Assembly (NCBI RefSeq): GCF_027620315.1
Contig: NZ_JAPNNL010000001.1
Location: 44,071-108,070 of the forward strand
Reading direction: 5' to 3'
From: Nonomuraea corallina
GTDB taxonomy: Bacteria > Actinomycetota > Actinomycetes > Streptosporangiales > Streptosporangiaceae
DNA length: 64,000 bases
Part shown: positions 1 through 8,266 of the stretch, piece after piece
Layout of the letters: each line of letters starts with the position of its first letter
Numbering within the stretch: position 1 is the first letter of the stretch
Translations under genes and position numbers: made by a program
The notes under the pieces: model-generated
Told to the model about the DNA's origin: nothing
What the model saw: only the letters and a program-made list of their open reading frames with translations
Database searches by the model: none

Positions 1-623
1 ACCCGCCGCTCGTCTACGAGCGCGACCGCGGCTGGTTCACCACCGAGCCGTTCAGCGAGCCGGAGGTGTTCGACTTCCCCGAGGGCATCGGCCCGATCGA
101 GTGCGTGAACGTCGAGCACGAGGAGGTGCTGCTGGTGCCCCGCTGGGTGGACGCCGGCCGGGTCACCTTCAAGTACGGGCTGGGCGAGGACTTCATCTCC
201 CGGCTCAAGACCCTGCACGAGCTGGGCCTCGACCGCACCCGGCCGGTCACGGTGCTGACCGACCGCGGCCCCGCCCGCGTCTCGCCGCGCGACGTGGTGG
301 CCGCCGTGCTGCCCGACCCGGGCGAGCTGGGCGACCGGATGCACGGCAAGACCTGCGCCGGCACCTGGGTGAAGGGCGTCAAGGACGGCCGGCCGCGCGA
401 GGTGTACCTCTACCACGTGGTGGACAACCAGTGGTCGATGCGGGAGTACGGCTCGCAGGCCGTGGTCTGGCAGACCGCCGTCAACCCCGTCGTCGCCCTG
501 GAGCTGATGGCCACCGGCGCCTGGCAGGGCGAGGGCGTGCTCGGCCCCGAGGCGTTCGCCCCGCGCCCCTTCCTGGACCTGCTCGTGGAGTACGGATCCC
601 CCTGGGGCCTGCGCGAGCAGTGA
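1..623 (+). CDS. Saccharopine dehydrogenase family protein, C-terminal part (5' end outside window)
   Basis: The reading frame is already open at base 3 and runs to the TGA at 621-623, so only about 206 C-terminal residues are visible. The segment reads as the C-terminal domain of saccharopine dehydrogenase/carboxynorspermidine synthase-like proteins: it has the VNVEHEEVLLVPR stretch early on, the substrate-domain tail with HVVDNQWSMREYG, and a final region ending near FLDLLVEYGSPWGLREQ. Family members are NAD(P)-dependent oxidoreductases acting on amino-acid or polyamine adducts. The NAD-binding Rossmann half would lie upstream of the window, so the substrate cannot be told. A GTG at 66 is only an internal codon. 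Confidence 0.75.
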   Translation, partial: PPLVYERDRGWFTTEPFSEPEVFDFPEGIGPIECVNVEHEEVLLVPRWVDAGRVTFKYGLGEDFISRLKTLHELGLDRTRPVTVLTDRGPARVSPRDVVAAVLPDPGELGDRMHGKTCAGTWVKGVKDGRPREVYLYHVVDNQWSMREYGSQAVVWQTAVNPVVALELMATGAWQGEGVLGPEAFAPRPFLDLLVEYGSPWGLREQ

Positions 624-674
624 TCGGCACACCGCGGACGACGCGCTCCCCCGCGCCGGGGAGCGCGTCCCGCG

Positions 675-860
675 TCACAGGCCCGACGGGTCGCGCCCCA
701 CGCTGATCTCCTCGGCGATGCGTCTGATGTCGTCGCCGGTGATGCCGGGGGCCGGGGGAAGCTGCCGCACCAGCGCGTCGATCACCACGGGCACCGGCCG
801 GCCCGCCAACCGGCCCGCGATGCCGTGGACCGTGCGGAACAGCGCGTCTTCTTCGGACAT
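675..860 (-). CDS. Small hypothetical protein (61 aa)
   Basis: A short, acidic, soluble protein beginning MSEEDALFRTVHG and ending with RDPSGL. I chose the ATG at 860 over the in-frame ATG at 866 because a GAGGAG Shine-Dalgarno sits six bases before 860 but abuts 866. Codon use has the GC-rich third positions of its neighbours, which supports coding. No domain recognised. It lies downstream of, and in the same direction as, the MarR gene at 920-1369 (59 bp gap), so the two may be cotranscribed. Confidence 0.55.
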   Translation of the reverse strand: MSEEDALFRTVHGIAGRLAGRPVPVVIDALVRQLPPAPGITGDDIRRIAEEISVGRDPSGL

Positions 861-919
861 CCCCATCTCCTCATCCGGCTACCGAGGCCACGCTACGACC
901 GGGCGCCGACAGTTTCCGG

Positions 920-1369
920 CTACCGCTCCAGCGTGTCCCGTACCGTGGCGCAGATCTCGTGCAGGTCGCGGACCTGCTGGGGCGTGAGCACGTCGAACAG
1001 GACGCGGCGCACCTCCGCCACGTGGCCCGGCGCGGCCTCCTCCAGCGCCGCGAAGCCCGCGTCGGTGAGCACCGCGACGTTGCCGCGCCGGTCCTCGGGG
1101 CAGCGGTCGCGGCGGACCCAGCCGCGCTCCTCCAGCCGGGCCACCGCGTGCGAGAGCCGGCTCTGCGAACTCTGCGCCTTGGCGGCCAGCTCGCTCATCC
1201 GCAGCGCCCGCCCCGGCGCCTCGGACAGGGCCACCAGGATCATGTAGTAGGCGTGCGGCATCCCGGCGTCGCGCTGCAACTGCCGGTCGAGCGCCTCGTG
1301 CACGCGCTGGGTCGCCACCAGGAAACTCCGCCAGGTGCGCTGCTCGTCGTCGTCCAGCCATCGGGTCAC
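920..1369 (-). CDS. MarR family transcriptional regulator
   Basis: A 149-residue winged-helix protein. An N-terminal helical dimerisation segment is followed by the HTH (MSELAAKAQSSQSRLSHAVARL) and a wing with EDRRGNVAVLT, then a C-terminal dimerisation helix. This is the standard MarR layout and length. The start is taken as GTG at 1369 (reading V/M-TRWLDDDEQ); the frame stays open further upstream, but that sequence is antisense to the VOC gene. It is divergent from the VOC dioxygenase gene, 63 bp away, whose promoter lies in the shared gap. MarR proteins in such pairs commonly repress both genes and respond to phenolic or electrophilic ligands; that role here is inference. Confidence 0.88.
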   Translation of the reverse strand: MTRWLDDDEQRTWRSFLVATQRVHEALDRQLQRDAGMPHAYYMILVALSEAPGRALRMSELAAKAQSSQSRLSHAVARLEERGWVRRDRCPEDRRGNVAVLTDAGFAALEEAAPGHVAEVRRVLFDVLTPQQVRDLHEICATVRDTLER

Positions 1370-1371
1370 AT

Positions 1372-1400
1372 CTGACAATTTACTTGAACTCTCATATACT
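1372..1400 (+). promoter_or_regulatory. Sigma-70-type promoter for the VOC gene
   Basis: CTGACA (1372-1377) and TATACT (1395-1400) are separated by exactly 17 bp and precede the VOC start at 1433 by 32 bp; an AAAAGGAG Shine-Dalgarno follows. It lies in the MarR/VOC divergent gap, three bases from the MarR start codon, so MarR binding here could control both genes. Confidence 0.6.
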
Positions 1401-1432
1401 TGGGGTGAATCCACCCCAAAAAGGAGATCACC

Positions 1433-1942
1433 ATGCCCGTCCAGCGGCTCAACCACGCGGTCCTGTACGTGCGCGACGTCGCGCGCAGCGTCGCCTTCTA
1501 CCGCGAGGCCCTCGGCTTCGAGCCGGTCATGGAGCTGCCCGGCGCCGCGTTCCTCCAGGCCGAAGGCTCGACCAACGACCACGACCTCGGGCTGTTCCAG
1601 ATCGGCGCGGCCGCCGGGCCCTCACCCGCCGGCCACACCGCCGTCGGGCTCTACCACCTGGCCTGGGAGGTCGACACGCTCGACGAGCTGGAGCGCGTCG
1701 CGGCCAAGCTGACCGAGCTCGGCGCGCTGGTCGGCGCCTCCGACCACGCCACCACCAAGGCCCTGTACGCGCGCGACCCCGACGGGCTGGAGTTCGAGGT
1801 CTCCTGGCTGGTCCCCGCCGACATGATCGACGACGAGCTGCTCGCCGCCCGCACCCGCATCCTGCCGCTCGACCTGGCCGCCGCCAAGGAACGGTTCGGC
1901 GCCCGGACGCGCGGCGGCGTCGGCGTGTCCATCCCGGTCTGA
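1433..1942 (+). CDS. VOC family protein (glyoxalase/extradiol dioxygenase-like)
   Basis: 169 residues with the vicinal-oxygen-chelate fold pattern: an N-terminal module opening with LNHAVLYVRDVARSVAFY and a C-terminal module ending in DPDGLEFEVSW. His8, His75 and Glu122 fit the 2-His-1-Glu metal site of catechol-2,3-dioxygenase-type enzymes. The last 40 residues (WLVPADMIDDELLAARTRIL) extend past the VOC core. A strong SD (AAAAGGAG) and a good promoter precede the ATG. It is paired divergently with a MarR regulator, a common arrangement for aromatic-compound dioxygenases and quinone-stress genes. The real substrate is not visible. Confidence 0.85.
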   Translation: MPVQRLNHAVLYVRDVARSVAFYREALGFEPVMELPGAAFLQAEGSTNDHDLGLFQIGAAAGPSPAGHTAVGLYHLAWEVDTLDELERVAAKLTELGALVGASDHATTKALYARDPDGLEFEVSWLVPADMIDDELLAARTRILPLDLAAAKERFGARTRGGVGVSIPV

Positions 1943-2002
1943 CCGGACCGGGCTCCACCGGGTTACCGTGGTCAGTGACCGGTTCCTCTCCTGGAGAACG
2001 TC

Positions 2003-2269
2003 ATGCCGAGGGATCCTGACCACGTGCTCGACGCCATCGACGGCGTCGTCGACGAATGGGAGACGCTGAGCGCCGACGCCATGCGCTGGTCGCCTCCCGA
2101 AGACAAGAGCGACGACCTGCTGCGCGAGGTGACCGACATCCTCGGGCCGCTGGCGAACGCCCTCACCGAGGCGTTCCGCCCGCTGGGCGAGGCCGTGAAC
2201 CGCGTCCTGGAGGAGCTGATCCCCGACGACCAGGGGCCCGCCTACGACCCGGACGACGACGAGCGCTAA
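2003..2269 (+). CDS. Hypothetical acidic protein (88 aa)
   Basis: Short soluble protein rich in Asp/Glu with a central predicted amphipathic helix (LLREVTDILGPLANALTEAF) and an acidic, disordered-looking tail (DPDDDER). A GGAGAA-type SD precedes the ATG (ctcctggagaacgtc). Codon use matches the neighbours. Its stop overlaps the stop of the convergent B12-radical SAM gene by 4 bp. No known domain recognised. Confidence 0.7.
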   Translation: MPRDPDHVLDAIDGVVDEWETLSADAMRWSPPEDKSDDLLREVTDILGPLANALTEAFRPLGEAVNRVLEELIPDDQGPAYDPDDDER

Positions 2270-3558
2270 CCCGTCCTGCGCCGGCGGGCCCTGCGCGGGT
2301 AGGCCTTGGCGGTCTCGGCCAGCCTGGCCGCGTGCTCGGCCTGCTTGCGCCAGTGGCCGTAGGCGTCGCCGCGCTGGGCCAGCCGGTCCAGCTCGCGCAC
2401 CGTCGCCAGCGGCACGAACGCGGGCTCGGCGTCCCGCCACGGGGTGCCCGGCAGCGGCATGAACGTGTGGGTGTGGATGCGCGCCCCCAGCTCGGCCAGG
2501 TCGGCGGCCAGCTTCAGCGAAGCCTCCTGGTCCTCGGCCCGCTCGCCCGGCATGCCGAAGATGAAGTCGACGTTCGGCCGGAAGCCGTGCTCCACCGCGA
2601 TCCGCACCGCGTCCCGTACCGGGGAGGTGTCGTGACCGCGCCCCGAGGCCGCCAGCACCCGGTCGGAGCCCGACTGCGCGCCGATGATCAGGTTGTCGTT
2701 CGCCACGTTGCGCTTGAGCAGCCGCATCGCCTCGGGCGTGACGTGCTCCGGCCGCACCTCGGAGGGGAAGCTGCCGAAGAACACCCGGCCGTGCGGCGGC
2801 AGCTCCTCCTTGACCCCGGCCAGCAGCTCCTCCACCGCGTCCAGATCGGGATCGGGGCCGGGCGACCCGTACGAGAGCGAGGTCGGCGTGATGAACCGGA
2901 CGTCGCGCAGCCCGTGACCGGCCATCGCCCGCACGTGCTCGCGCACGCTCGCCACCGACCGATGGCGGAACTGGCCGCCGAACATGAACGGTGTTTGACA
3001 GAAGCGGCAGGTATAGCGACATCCGCGGGTGATCTCGATCGGCCCGAACCGGCCGCGCCGCGCCGGGAACGACGGGAACGCGTCCAGCGGGAGCTGTGGC
3101 GCCGGCCGGGTGCGCAGCGCCACCCCGTCGGCGTCCCTGAGCGCGAGCCCGGGGACGTCCGTGAGCGGGTCGTCGCGGCGCAGCGCGGTGACCAGCGAGA
3201 CGATCGTCGACTCGCCCTCGCCGATGCCCGCCAGGTCCCACCCGGCGTCGATGACCTGCTGCGGCTCGGCGGTGGCGTGCACCCCGCCGGCGATGTGCAG
3301 GACGCCGTCCCGGCCGGCCAGCGCCCGCACGGCGGCCAGTTCGGCGGCCATCGCGTCGGCGTCGGGCGAGTAGAACGACCACAGCACCAGCACCCGATCG
3401 GCCCGGCTGCCGGCGATGTGCGCCGCCGTCTCCTCGACGGTGGTGCCGAGGCTCAGGCCGTGCTCGACCCCGGCGCTCTCCAGCGCGGCGAGCAGCGCGT
3501 GCACGCCGTAGGTCACGGCTTTGCGATATCGGACCACCACGTCAACAGCGAGCGCCAC
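2266..3558 (-). CDS. B12-binding domain / radical SAM protein (TIGR04013-like)
   Basis: 430 residues. An N-terminal Rossmann-like cobalamin-binding region (about residues 1-125, with RVLVLWSFYSPD and GGVHATAEPQQVIDAG) is followed by a radical SAM core whose cluster motif is C170-RYT-C174-RF-C177. The order and length fit the TIGR04013 family, which lacks an assigned reaction. The preceding ITRGCRYTCRFCQTPFM segment and later FIFGMPGERAED are typical of B12-dependent radical SAM enzymes (methylation or C-C chemistry). It stands alone between convergent and same-strand unrelated genes, so its substrate cannot be inferred from context. Confidence 0.85.
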   Translation of the reverse strand: MALAVDVVVRYRKAVTYGVHALLAALESAGVEHGLSLGTTVEETAAHIAGSRADRVLVLWSFYSPDADAMAAELAAVRALAGRDGVLHIAGGVHATAEPQQVIDAGWDLAGIGEGESTIVSLVTALRRDDPLTDVPGLALRDADGVALRTRPAPQLPLDAFPSFPARRGRFGPIEITRGCRYTCRFCQTPFMFGGQFRHRSVASVREHVRAMAGHGLRDVRFITPTSLSYGSPGPDPDLDAVEELLAGVKEELPPHGRVFFGSFPSEVRPEHVTPEAMRLLKRNVANDNLIIGAQSGSDRVLAASGRGHDTSPVRDAVRIAVEHGFRPNVDFIFGMPGERAEDQEASLKLAADLAELGARIHTHTFMPLPGTPWRDAEPAFVPLATVRELDRLAQRGDAYGHWRKQAEHAARLAETAKAYPRRARRRRTG

Positions 3559-3664
3559 GCCGTGCAGCGTAGCCGACGACGTCCCACCCGCACGCCGGCC
3601 GGACGCCCTCGGGACGCCGGCCGGTCTCCCCGCCGTGCTCCAAGGCCCCCGCTCACGGGTGGGT

Positions 3665-4579
3665 TCAGGGGGCGAAGCGCCGGGTCTGCGCCGCGAGGAC
3701 GTCGCCCATGCCGCGGCCGGTGCCGTGACCGGCCTCCTCCACGATCACCAGCTCGCAGCCCGGCCAGGCCTTCGACAGCTCCCAGGCGGTCCGCAGCGGG
3801 GTGCTCAGGTCGATCCGGCCGTGGACCAGCACGCCCGGCACGTGACCCAGCCCTGCCACCCCGGCCAGGAGCTCGCCGTCCTCCAGCCACGCGTGGTGGC
3901 GCCAGTAGTGGGTGACCAGCCGCGCGAACCGCATCCGGAACACCGGGTCGGCATAGCGCGGGTCGGGCCGGTGATCGGCGTGGGACCGTACGTGCGAGTC
4001 CTCCCAGTCGCACCAGTCGCGGGCGGCCTGCTCGCGGACGGCCGGGTCGGGGTCGGCGAGGAGCCGGGCGTAGGCGTCGACGAGCCGCTCGCCGGGCAGG
4101 TCCGCGGGGACCGCGTCGCGGAACCGTTCCCACTCCCGGGGGAAGTAGCGCCCCACGCCCTCGGTGATCCACTCGACCTCGGACCGGCGGGTGGTCGCCA
4201 CGCCCGCCATGACGATCTCGCTGACCCGGCCGGGGTGGCGGATCGCGTAGGCCAGCCCGAGCGTGGTGCCCCACGAGCCGCCGAACAGCATCCACCGCTC
4301 GACGCCCAGGTGCTCGCGGAGCAGTTCCATGTCGGCGATCAGGTGGTGGGTGGTGTTGGCGGACAGGTCGGCGCCGGGGTCGGCCGCGTCGGGCGTGCTC
4401 CGGCCGCAGCCGCGCTGGTCGAACAGGACGACCCGGTAGGTCTCCAGGTCGAAGAAGCGCAGCCAGCCCGTCCCCGCCCCGGACCCCGGTCCGCCGTGCA
4501 CCACCACCGCGGGCTTCCCGCCGGGTGCGCCGTGGACCTCCCAGTGCACGCGGTTGCCGTCGCCCACGTCGAGCATCAT
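3665..4579 (-). CDS. Alpha/beta hydrolase, proline iminopeptidase-like
   Basis: 304 residues from ATG 4579 (or the adjacent ATG 4576); TTGAGGAGAACGCG provides the SD. Features of the S33/Pip family: oxyanion-hole HGGPGSG (residues 28-34), the DQRGCGRS strand, nucleophile GGSWGTT with Ser102, a helical lid rich in WEDSH/RYADPV, the acid in HGRIDLSTP and the catalytic His in EEAGHGTG. These enzymes release N-terminal proline or hydrolyse related amides in the cytoplasm. Divergent from a MarR gene whose start is 47 bp away, so likely under that regulator. A proline-specific function is not proven by the residues alone. Confidence 0.86.
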   Translation of the reverse strand: MMLDVGDGNRVHWEVHGAPGGKPAVVVHGGPGSGAGTGWLRFFDLETYRVVLFDQRGCGRSTPDAADPGADLSANTTHHLIADMELLREHLGVERWMLFGGSWGTTLGLAYAIRHPGRVSEIVMAGVATTRRSEVEWITEGVGRYFPREWERFRDAVPADLPGERLVDAYARLLADPDPAVREQAARDWCDWEDSHVRSHADHRPDPRYADPVFRMRFARLVTHYWRHHAWLEDGELLAGVAGLGHVPGVLVHGRIDLSTPLRTAWELSKAWPGCELVIVEEAGHGTGRGMGDVLAAQTRRFAP

Positions 4580-4591
4580 CGCGTTCTCCTC

Positions 4592-4615
4592 AATATCTGA
4601 CAGTGCTGTTATATT
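4592..4615. promoter_or_regulatory. Imperfect inverted repeat in the hydrolase/MarR divergent gap
   Basis: AATATCTGACAG and CTGTTATATT form an imperfect dyad (the right arm complements AATAT-x-ACAG) exactly between two divergent start codons. The rightward arm also carries a TATATT -10-like hexamer close to the MarR start. A plausible MarR operator; AT-rich against a very GC-rich background. Confidence 0.45.
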
Positions 4616-4625
4616 AGGAGATGTC

Positions 4626-5093
4626 ATGACAGAGAACCCCACGCTGGGCACCATGCTCCGCCACCTGAGCGAAGTGATGGACGGCGCCATCGCCGGGCAC
4701 TACGCCGACCTGGGCCTGCCCGACTACCGGCCGCGTTTCTCCCCCGTCGTCCGGCTCCTGGCCGCGCGGGGTCCGATGGCCATCCACGACCTGGCCGCGG
4801 CCATCGGCGTCACCCACTCCGCCGCCAGCCAGACCGTGGCCCAGATGCGCCGGTCGGGCTGGGTGTCCCTGGAAAAAGGCGCCGACGCCCGCCGCCGCAT
4901 CGTCCACCTGACCGACAGGGCACGCGGGGCGCTGCCGGACATCCAGGCCGAGTGGGACGCCACCGAGCGGGCCGTCGCGGACCTCGACGCCGAGCTGCCC
5001 GTGCCGCTGGCCGAGATGGTCCGCGCCGCGCTGGACGCGCTCGCCCGCCGGCCCTTCAGGGAGCGGATCGAGGACGGGCTGAAAACGACCTGA
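4626..5093 (+). CDS. MarR family transcriptional regulator
   Basis: 155 residues from ATG 4626, five bases after an AGGAG SD. The winged HTH spans about residues 50-100 (MAIHDLAAAIGVTHSAASQTVAQMRRSGW, then wing KGADARRRIVHLT), with C-terminal dimerisation helices. Divergent from the Pip-like hydrolase with a dyad between them, so probably autoregulated and controlling the hydrolase. Shows no similarity beyond family level to the MarR proteins at 920 and 46520. Confidence 0.87.
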   Translation: MTENPTLGTMLRHLSEVMDGAIAGHYADLGLPDYRPRFSPVVRLLAARGPMAIHDLAAAIGVTHSAASQTVAQMRRSGWVSLEKGADARRRIVHLTDRARGALPDIQAEWDATERAVADLDAELPVPLAEMVRAALDALARRPFRERIEDGLKTT

Positions 5094-5124
5094 TCTTGTC
5101 GGTGGCGCCTGCGATAGTGAGGGA

Positions 5125-5316
5125 GTGTTCCACACCTCCCCGATCTCCCACGTCCCCTGCCACGTCCGTCACCTGCCGGACGGCGCGATCGAGCTGATGC
5201 CGATCGTGCTGCCCATGACCCTCACGGCCGCCCAGCGCCGCAGCCTGGCCGCCATCCTGCTGGAGGGCCTCGACGACGACACGGCCCCCGCCACCGCCGA
5301 GCTCTGCCTCAGCTAG
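5125..5316 (+). CDS. Hypothetical protein (63 aa)
   Basis: Begins with GTG and encodes a 63-residue protein with three His/Cys-containing residues near the N-terminus (SHVPCHVRHLP) and a predicted helix (LTAAQRRSLAAILLEGL). Third codon positions are almost all G/C, which argues for a real gene. Its stop overlaps the stop of the convergent metallohydrolase by 4 bp. Family not recognised. Confidence 0.6.
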   Translation: MFHTSPISHVPCHVRHLPDGAIELMPIVLPMTLTAAQRRSLAAILLEGLDDDTAPATAELCLS

Positions 5317-7328
5317 CCCAGCCTGGCCCGATAGACCTGGCGGGCGCGGTCGTAGAGCGCCACGTGGTCGTCGTACTGGCCCTGGTCGGCGAAGACGCCC
5401 GACTCGCGCAGCACCGCCTCCAGCCGGTCCAGCCAGTCGAGACACCACAGCACGTCCTCCTGCCGCGCCACGTGCGTGCCCGCCACGTTCAGGTAGACCG
5501 GGCTCGTGTGCGCGTACGCCCCGCCGGTGTGGAAGCTGCGCGGGTGCGGCCCTCCGGTGGCGACCGCGACCACGTACGTGGGCTCGCCCGCCTCCAGCAC
5601 GGTCGTCAGGCGGCCGGGCGGCCCTTGGGCCAGCACGCCGTCGGCGGTGCGGATCTCCAGGTTCTCGACCTCGGGGCCGACCGACGTGACCGTGACCTCC
5701 ACCCGCTCACCCGGCGCCAGGTCCAGCGTGTCGCCGGGGGCGTGGCCGTTGACGCTCAGCCCCAGCCACGGGCCGGTGGTGGCGAAGGTGCGGCCCATGA
5801 GGATCGCCTCGGCGAACGACTCGGCGGTCAGCGGGCCGTCCACCCGGGCGTACACCCGCTCCCATCCGGGCGGGCCGGACGAGGTGCCGCGGTGGCAGAA
5901 CGACAGCACAGCGTCGGTGCCGGCGGTCACGGTCAGCCGGTTGCCCGCGCCGATCAGGCGGCGGTAGACCGTGGCCGTCGCGGTGATCGAGGAGTGGTTG
6001 AGCACGTCCAGCGTGTCGATCAGGCCGAGCGCGGCGTCCGCGACGATCTCCCTGGCCGAGCAGTTGCGCCCGCGCGCCACCGCCTTCTCCGGCGGGTCGG
6101 TGTCGGAGACCGGCAGGTGGAACGGGTGGCCGTAGCCGAGCACGGCGCCCAGCCGGTGCAGTTCCTCGCAGGCGACCGCGTTGGGGGGCCAGTCGACGTC
6201 GCCGGCGAAGCCGGTGTGGAAGCGCTCCGGCAGTCCTCGCAGCCCGAACGCGCCGACGTGGCCCACCAGGTCGTTGCGGTACTCGACGCCGATCCTGGCC
6301 AGGTGGCGCTCGTCCGACCACGGCAGGTCGCGGCCCACCCAGTGGTCGAGCGCCTCGCGGTCGTAGACCCGCGCGCTCGCCACGTTCCCCGCGACCAGGT
6401 TGAGCACGTGCAGGTCCTCGCCGTGCTGGGCGAGCGCGGCCAGCTCGGGCGCGGCGGGCTCCTCCCCCATCCAGTTGAGGTGGACGTGCATGTCGCCGCC
6501 GTACCAGCCGTGGGCCGCCGCGTCGTACAGCCGCTCGGGGGTCAGCTCGACCACGGTCTCCGCGCCGGCCGCCGGGGTCAGCTCGGCCTCGGCGGTGGTG
6601 TACTCCATGCCGCGGGTCACCGTCACCCTGATGGGCTCGGCCGGCACCGCCACCACGAGGTCGTCTCCGTGGAAGTAGGGGGCGCCGTGCCCGTCGGCCT
6701 TGGGCGGGCGGCCCTGGGGGTACCAGCCCTGCCCGCCGGCCGACGTCACGCTCCACCGGCACGGGAACCCGGCGCGCAGCCGCACCGCGGCCGCCGGCGC
6801 CCGCCTGGTCAGCGGCGCCAGGTCGACCGGGACCCCGTCGGCGACGACCTCACGGCACACGCCGACGATCTTCGCGCCGCGGGGCGGGACCTCGTACGGC
6901 TCCCCGTCGACGACCACCGTGGCCGGCTCGTCCCGGCTGGAGTCCAGCAGCAGCCACGTACGGACCGGCGCGTCGCCGAGCACCACCCGGGCGCGGGCCT
7001 CCAGCGCGGCGCCGCCGGGCCGCAGCCGCAGCGCGGGCAGGGCGGCGATCAGTTCGCCGCCGAGCGCGTCGCGGACCACCAGGTCGGGGTCCACCTCGCC
7101 CATCCGGTCGTCGATCTCGTCCTGCGACGCCCCGGGCAGGCGTTCGGCGAGCTGCCGCGTGCCGGTGCCCCAGTAGTCGTGGTGCTGTTCGAGGAAGACG
7201 GTGGCCCGCGCCTGGACCACGTACGACAGCGACTCCTCGCCCCAGAGGACGCCGTGCCTTTCACGAAGGGCTCGATAGTCGGCCAGCGCGCGGGAGACGG
7301 TCTCGGGAAGCAGCGGATCGTCACACAT
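5313..7328 (-). CDS. CehA/McbA family metallohydrolase
   Basis: 671 residues, close to the length of actinomycete CehA/McbA-type proteins. The N-terminal 270 residues form beta-rich accessory domains. The PHP-like metal-binding core follows: GDMHVHLNW near residue 290, GYGHPFH, NCSAREIV with nearby His, and GTDAVLSF; a C-terminal beta domain (DTLDLAPGERVEVTV) follows. Named relatives hydrolyse carbaryl and other esters or phosphoesters, but most members have no assigned substrate. No signal peptide, so cytoplasmic. Ends in a helical stretch (EDVLWCLDWLDRLEAVL). Confidence 0.85.
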   Translation of the reverse strand: MCDDPLLPETVSRALADYRALRERHGVLWGEESLSYVVQARATVFLEQHHDYWGTGTRQLAERLPGASQDEIDDRMGEVDPDLVVRDALGGELIAALPALRLRPGGAALEARARVVLGDAPVRTWLLLDSSRDEPATVVVDGEPYEVPPRGAKIVGVCREVVADGVPVDLAPLTRRAPAAAVRLRAGFPCRWSVTSAGGQGWYPQGRPPKADGHGAPYFHGDDLVVAVPAEPIRVTVTRGMEYTTAEAELTPAAGAETVVELTPERLYDAAAHGWYGGDMHVHLNWMGEEPAAPELAALAQHGEDLHVLNLVAGNVASARVYDREALDHWVGRDLPWSDERHLARIGVEYRNDLVGHVGAFGLRGLPERFHTGFAGDVDWPPNAVACEELHRLGAVLGYGHPFHLPVSDTDPPEKAVARGRNCSAREIVADAALGLIDTLDVLNHSSITATATVYRRLIGAGNRLTVTAGTDAVLSFCHRGTSSGPPGWERVYARVDGPLTAESFAEAILMGRTFATTGPWLGLSVNGHAPGDTLDLAPGERVEVTVTSVGPEVENLEIRTADGVLAQGPPGRLTTVLEAGEPTYVVAVATGGPHPRSFHTGGAYAHTSPVYLNVAGTHVARQEDVLWCLDWLDRLEAVLRESGVFADQGQYDDHVALYDRARQVYRARLG

Positions 7329-7385
7329 CGGGCACTCCTCGAAGTCACCGACATCGTGTCACGATTCGCAGACCCCGTCAGGGCC

Positions 7386-7487
7386 TTACCACCCACCGCC
7401 CGACTGCACGGCCGACACGACCACGGCCAGCCCGCTCATTCCGATCATCCCGATGATGACGAGCAGGGCGACGATGCGACGGTTCAC
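7386..7487 (-). CDS. Candidate 33-aa single-span membrane peptide
   Basis: GTG-initiated short frame reading VNRRIVALLVIIGMIGMSGL, continuing through more hydrophobic residues to a short QSGGGW tail and TAA. Basic N-terminus plus about 22 hydrophobic residues is the layout of a small membrane protein. It starts 11 bases after the stop of the CPBP gene on the same strand, so translational coupling is possible; no clear SD is visible. Codons are GC3-rich. Not recognised as a named family. Confidence 0.4.
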   Translation of the reverse strand: MNRRIVALLVIIGMIGMSGLAVVVSAVQSGGGW

Positions 7488-7497
7488 AAGGCGGATG

Positions 7498-8256
7498 CTA
7501 CCCGGCCGACAGGAGGAAGATGGCCAGGCCGTGGGCCAGGGCGGCGGCGGCCACGCCGTGTCGGAGCCGGAGGAAGGCGCAGATCAGGCCCTCGTAGAGG
7601 GTGAAGACCAGCAATGGCCAGCCGAGGTCGGTCACCGTCGAGGCGAGGTAGGCGTGGCAGGCGGCGAACATGACCGCCGACAGCAGGGCGGCGCGCACCG
7701 GGCCGGAGCGTTCCAGGTGGCCTTGCAGGAAGCCTCGGAAGAGCACCTCTTCGGCGAGGTTCCCGGCCAGGGCGAAGAGCAGCAGCGCGGGCAGCAGGCT
7801 CGCGGCGACCGGCCCGCCGCGTTCGGTCAGCGGGGTGGAGAGCGACAGGAGGAGCACCGGGGCCGCGATCAGCGCGCCGCCCGCCAGGCCGGGGATCGCG
7901 GTGACCGGACGGCCCCAGCGCACGAGGGCCCGCAGGTCGTCGTCCAGGCGCAGCACGGTGACGGTCAGCGCCAGCGTGGCGGCGCCGAACACCAGCAGGG
8001 TCCCGGCGTCGTCGGTGAAGCGCAGCCACGGCACCGGCCCGGCGGTGCCGACGCGCCAGAAGCCGAGCGGCGTCATGGCGTCGCGGATCAGCACGAAGCC
8101 GAGCATCAGCGCCGCGATGCGCAGCAGCGGCTCGCGGGCCAGGGCGAAGCAGGCACCGATGAGGAGGAGGCCCGGCAGGACGCGGGCGGTGTAGGCAAGC
8201 AGGTCGGGGAGCACCAGGCCATAATGCGAGTAAACTTCAGCTTTTGGTACTCGCAT
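7498..8256 (-). CDS. CPBP family intramembrane glutamic endopeptidase
   Basis: About 252 residues with six to eight hydrophobic spans. The C-terminal half carries the CPBP/Abi signature: EEVLFRGFLQGHLE (EExxxR) and a later FAACHAYLAS His, then LRLRHGVAAAALAHG with a second His. Members are integral membrane proteases (type II CAAX/bacteriocin-processing-like). The start is uncertain: ATG 8256 places the dyad 8225-8255 inside the gene, whereas a GTG at 8214 would leave the dyad as an intergenic operator. Divergent from a TetR gene. Confidence 0.82.
   Translation of the reverse strand: MRVPKAEVYSHYGLVLPDLLAYTARVLPGLLLIGACFALAREPLLRIAALMLGFVLIRDAMTPLGFWRVGTAGPVPWLRFTDDAGTLLVFGAATLALTVTVLRLDDDLRALVRWGRPVTAIPGLAGGALIAAPVLLLSLSTPLTERGGPVAASLLPALLLFALAGNLAEEVLFRGFLQGHLERSGPVRAALLSAVMFAACHAYLASTVTDLGWPLLVFTLYEGLICAFLRLRHGVAAAALAHGLAIFLLSAG
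8225..8255. promoter_or_regulatory. Perfect 8-bp inverted repeat, candidate TetR operator
   Basis: TGCGAGTA (8225-8232) and TACTCGCA (8248-8255) are perfect complements separated by 15 bp of AT-richer sequence, twelve bases before the TetR GTG at 8267. The size and position suit a TetR operator controlling both divergent genes. Confidence 0.5.
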
Positions 8257-8266
8257 CGGAGCACCC

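Noticed and set aside
2056..3915. Plus-strand open frame of 619 codons
   Set aside because: Arg/Pro/Gly/Ala-rich sequence without domains, antisense to the B12-radical SAM and hydrolase genes; a GC-rich shadow.
5364..7604. Plus-strand open frame of 746 codons
   Set aside because: Mirror of the CehA/McbA metallohydrolase frame; low-complexity RxxR/HVQ-rich translation with no motif.
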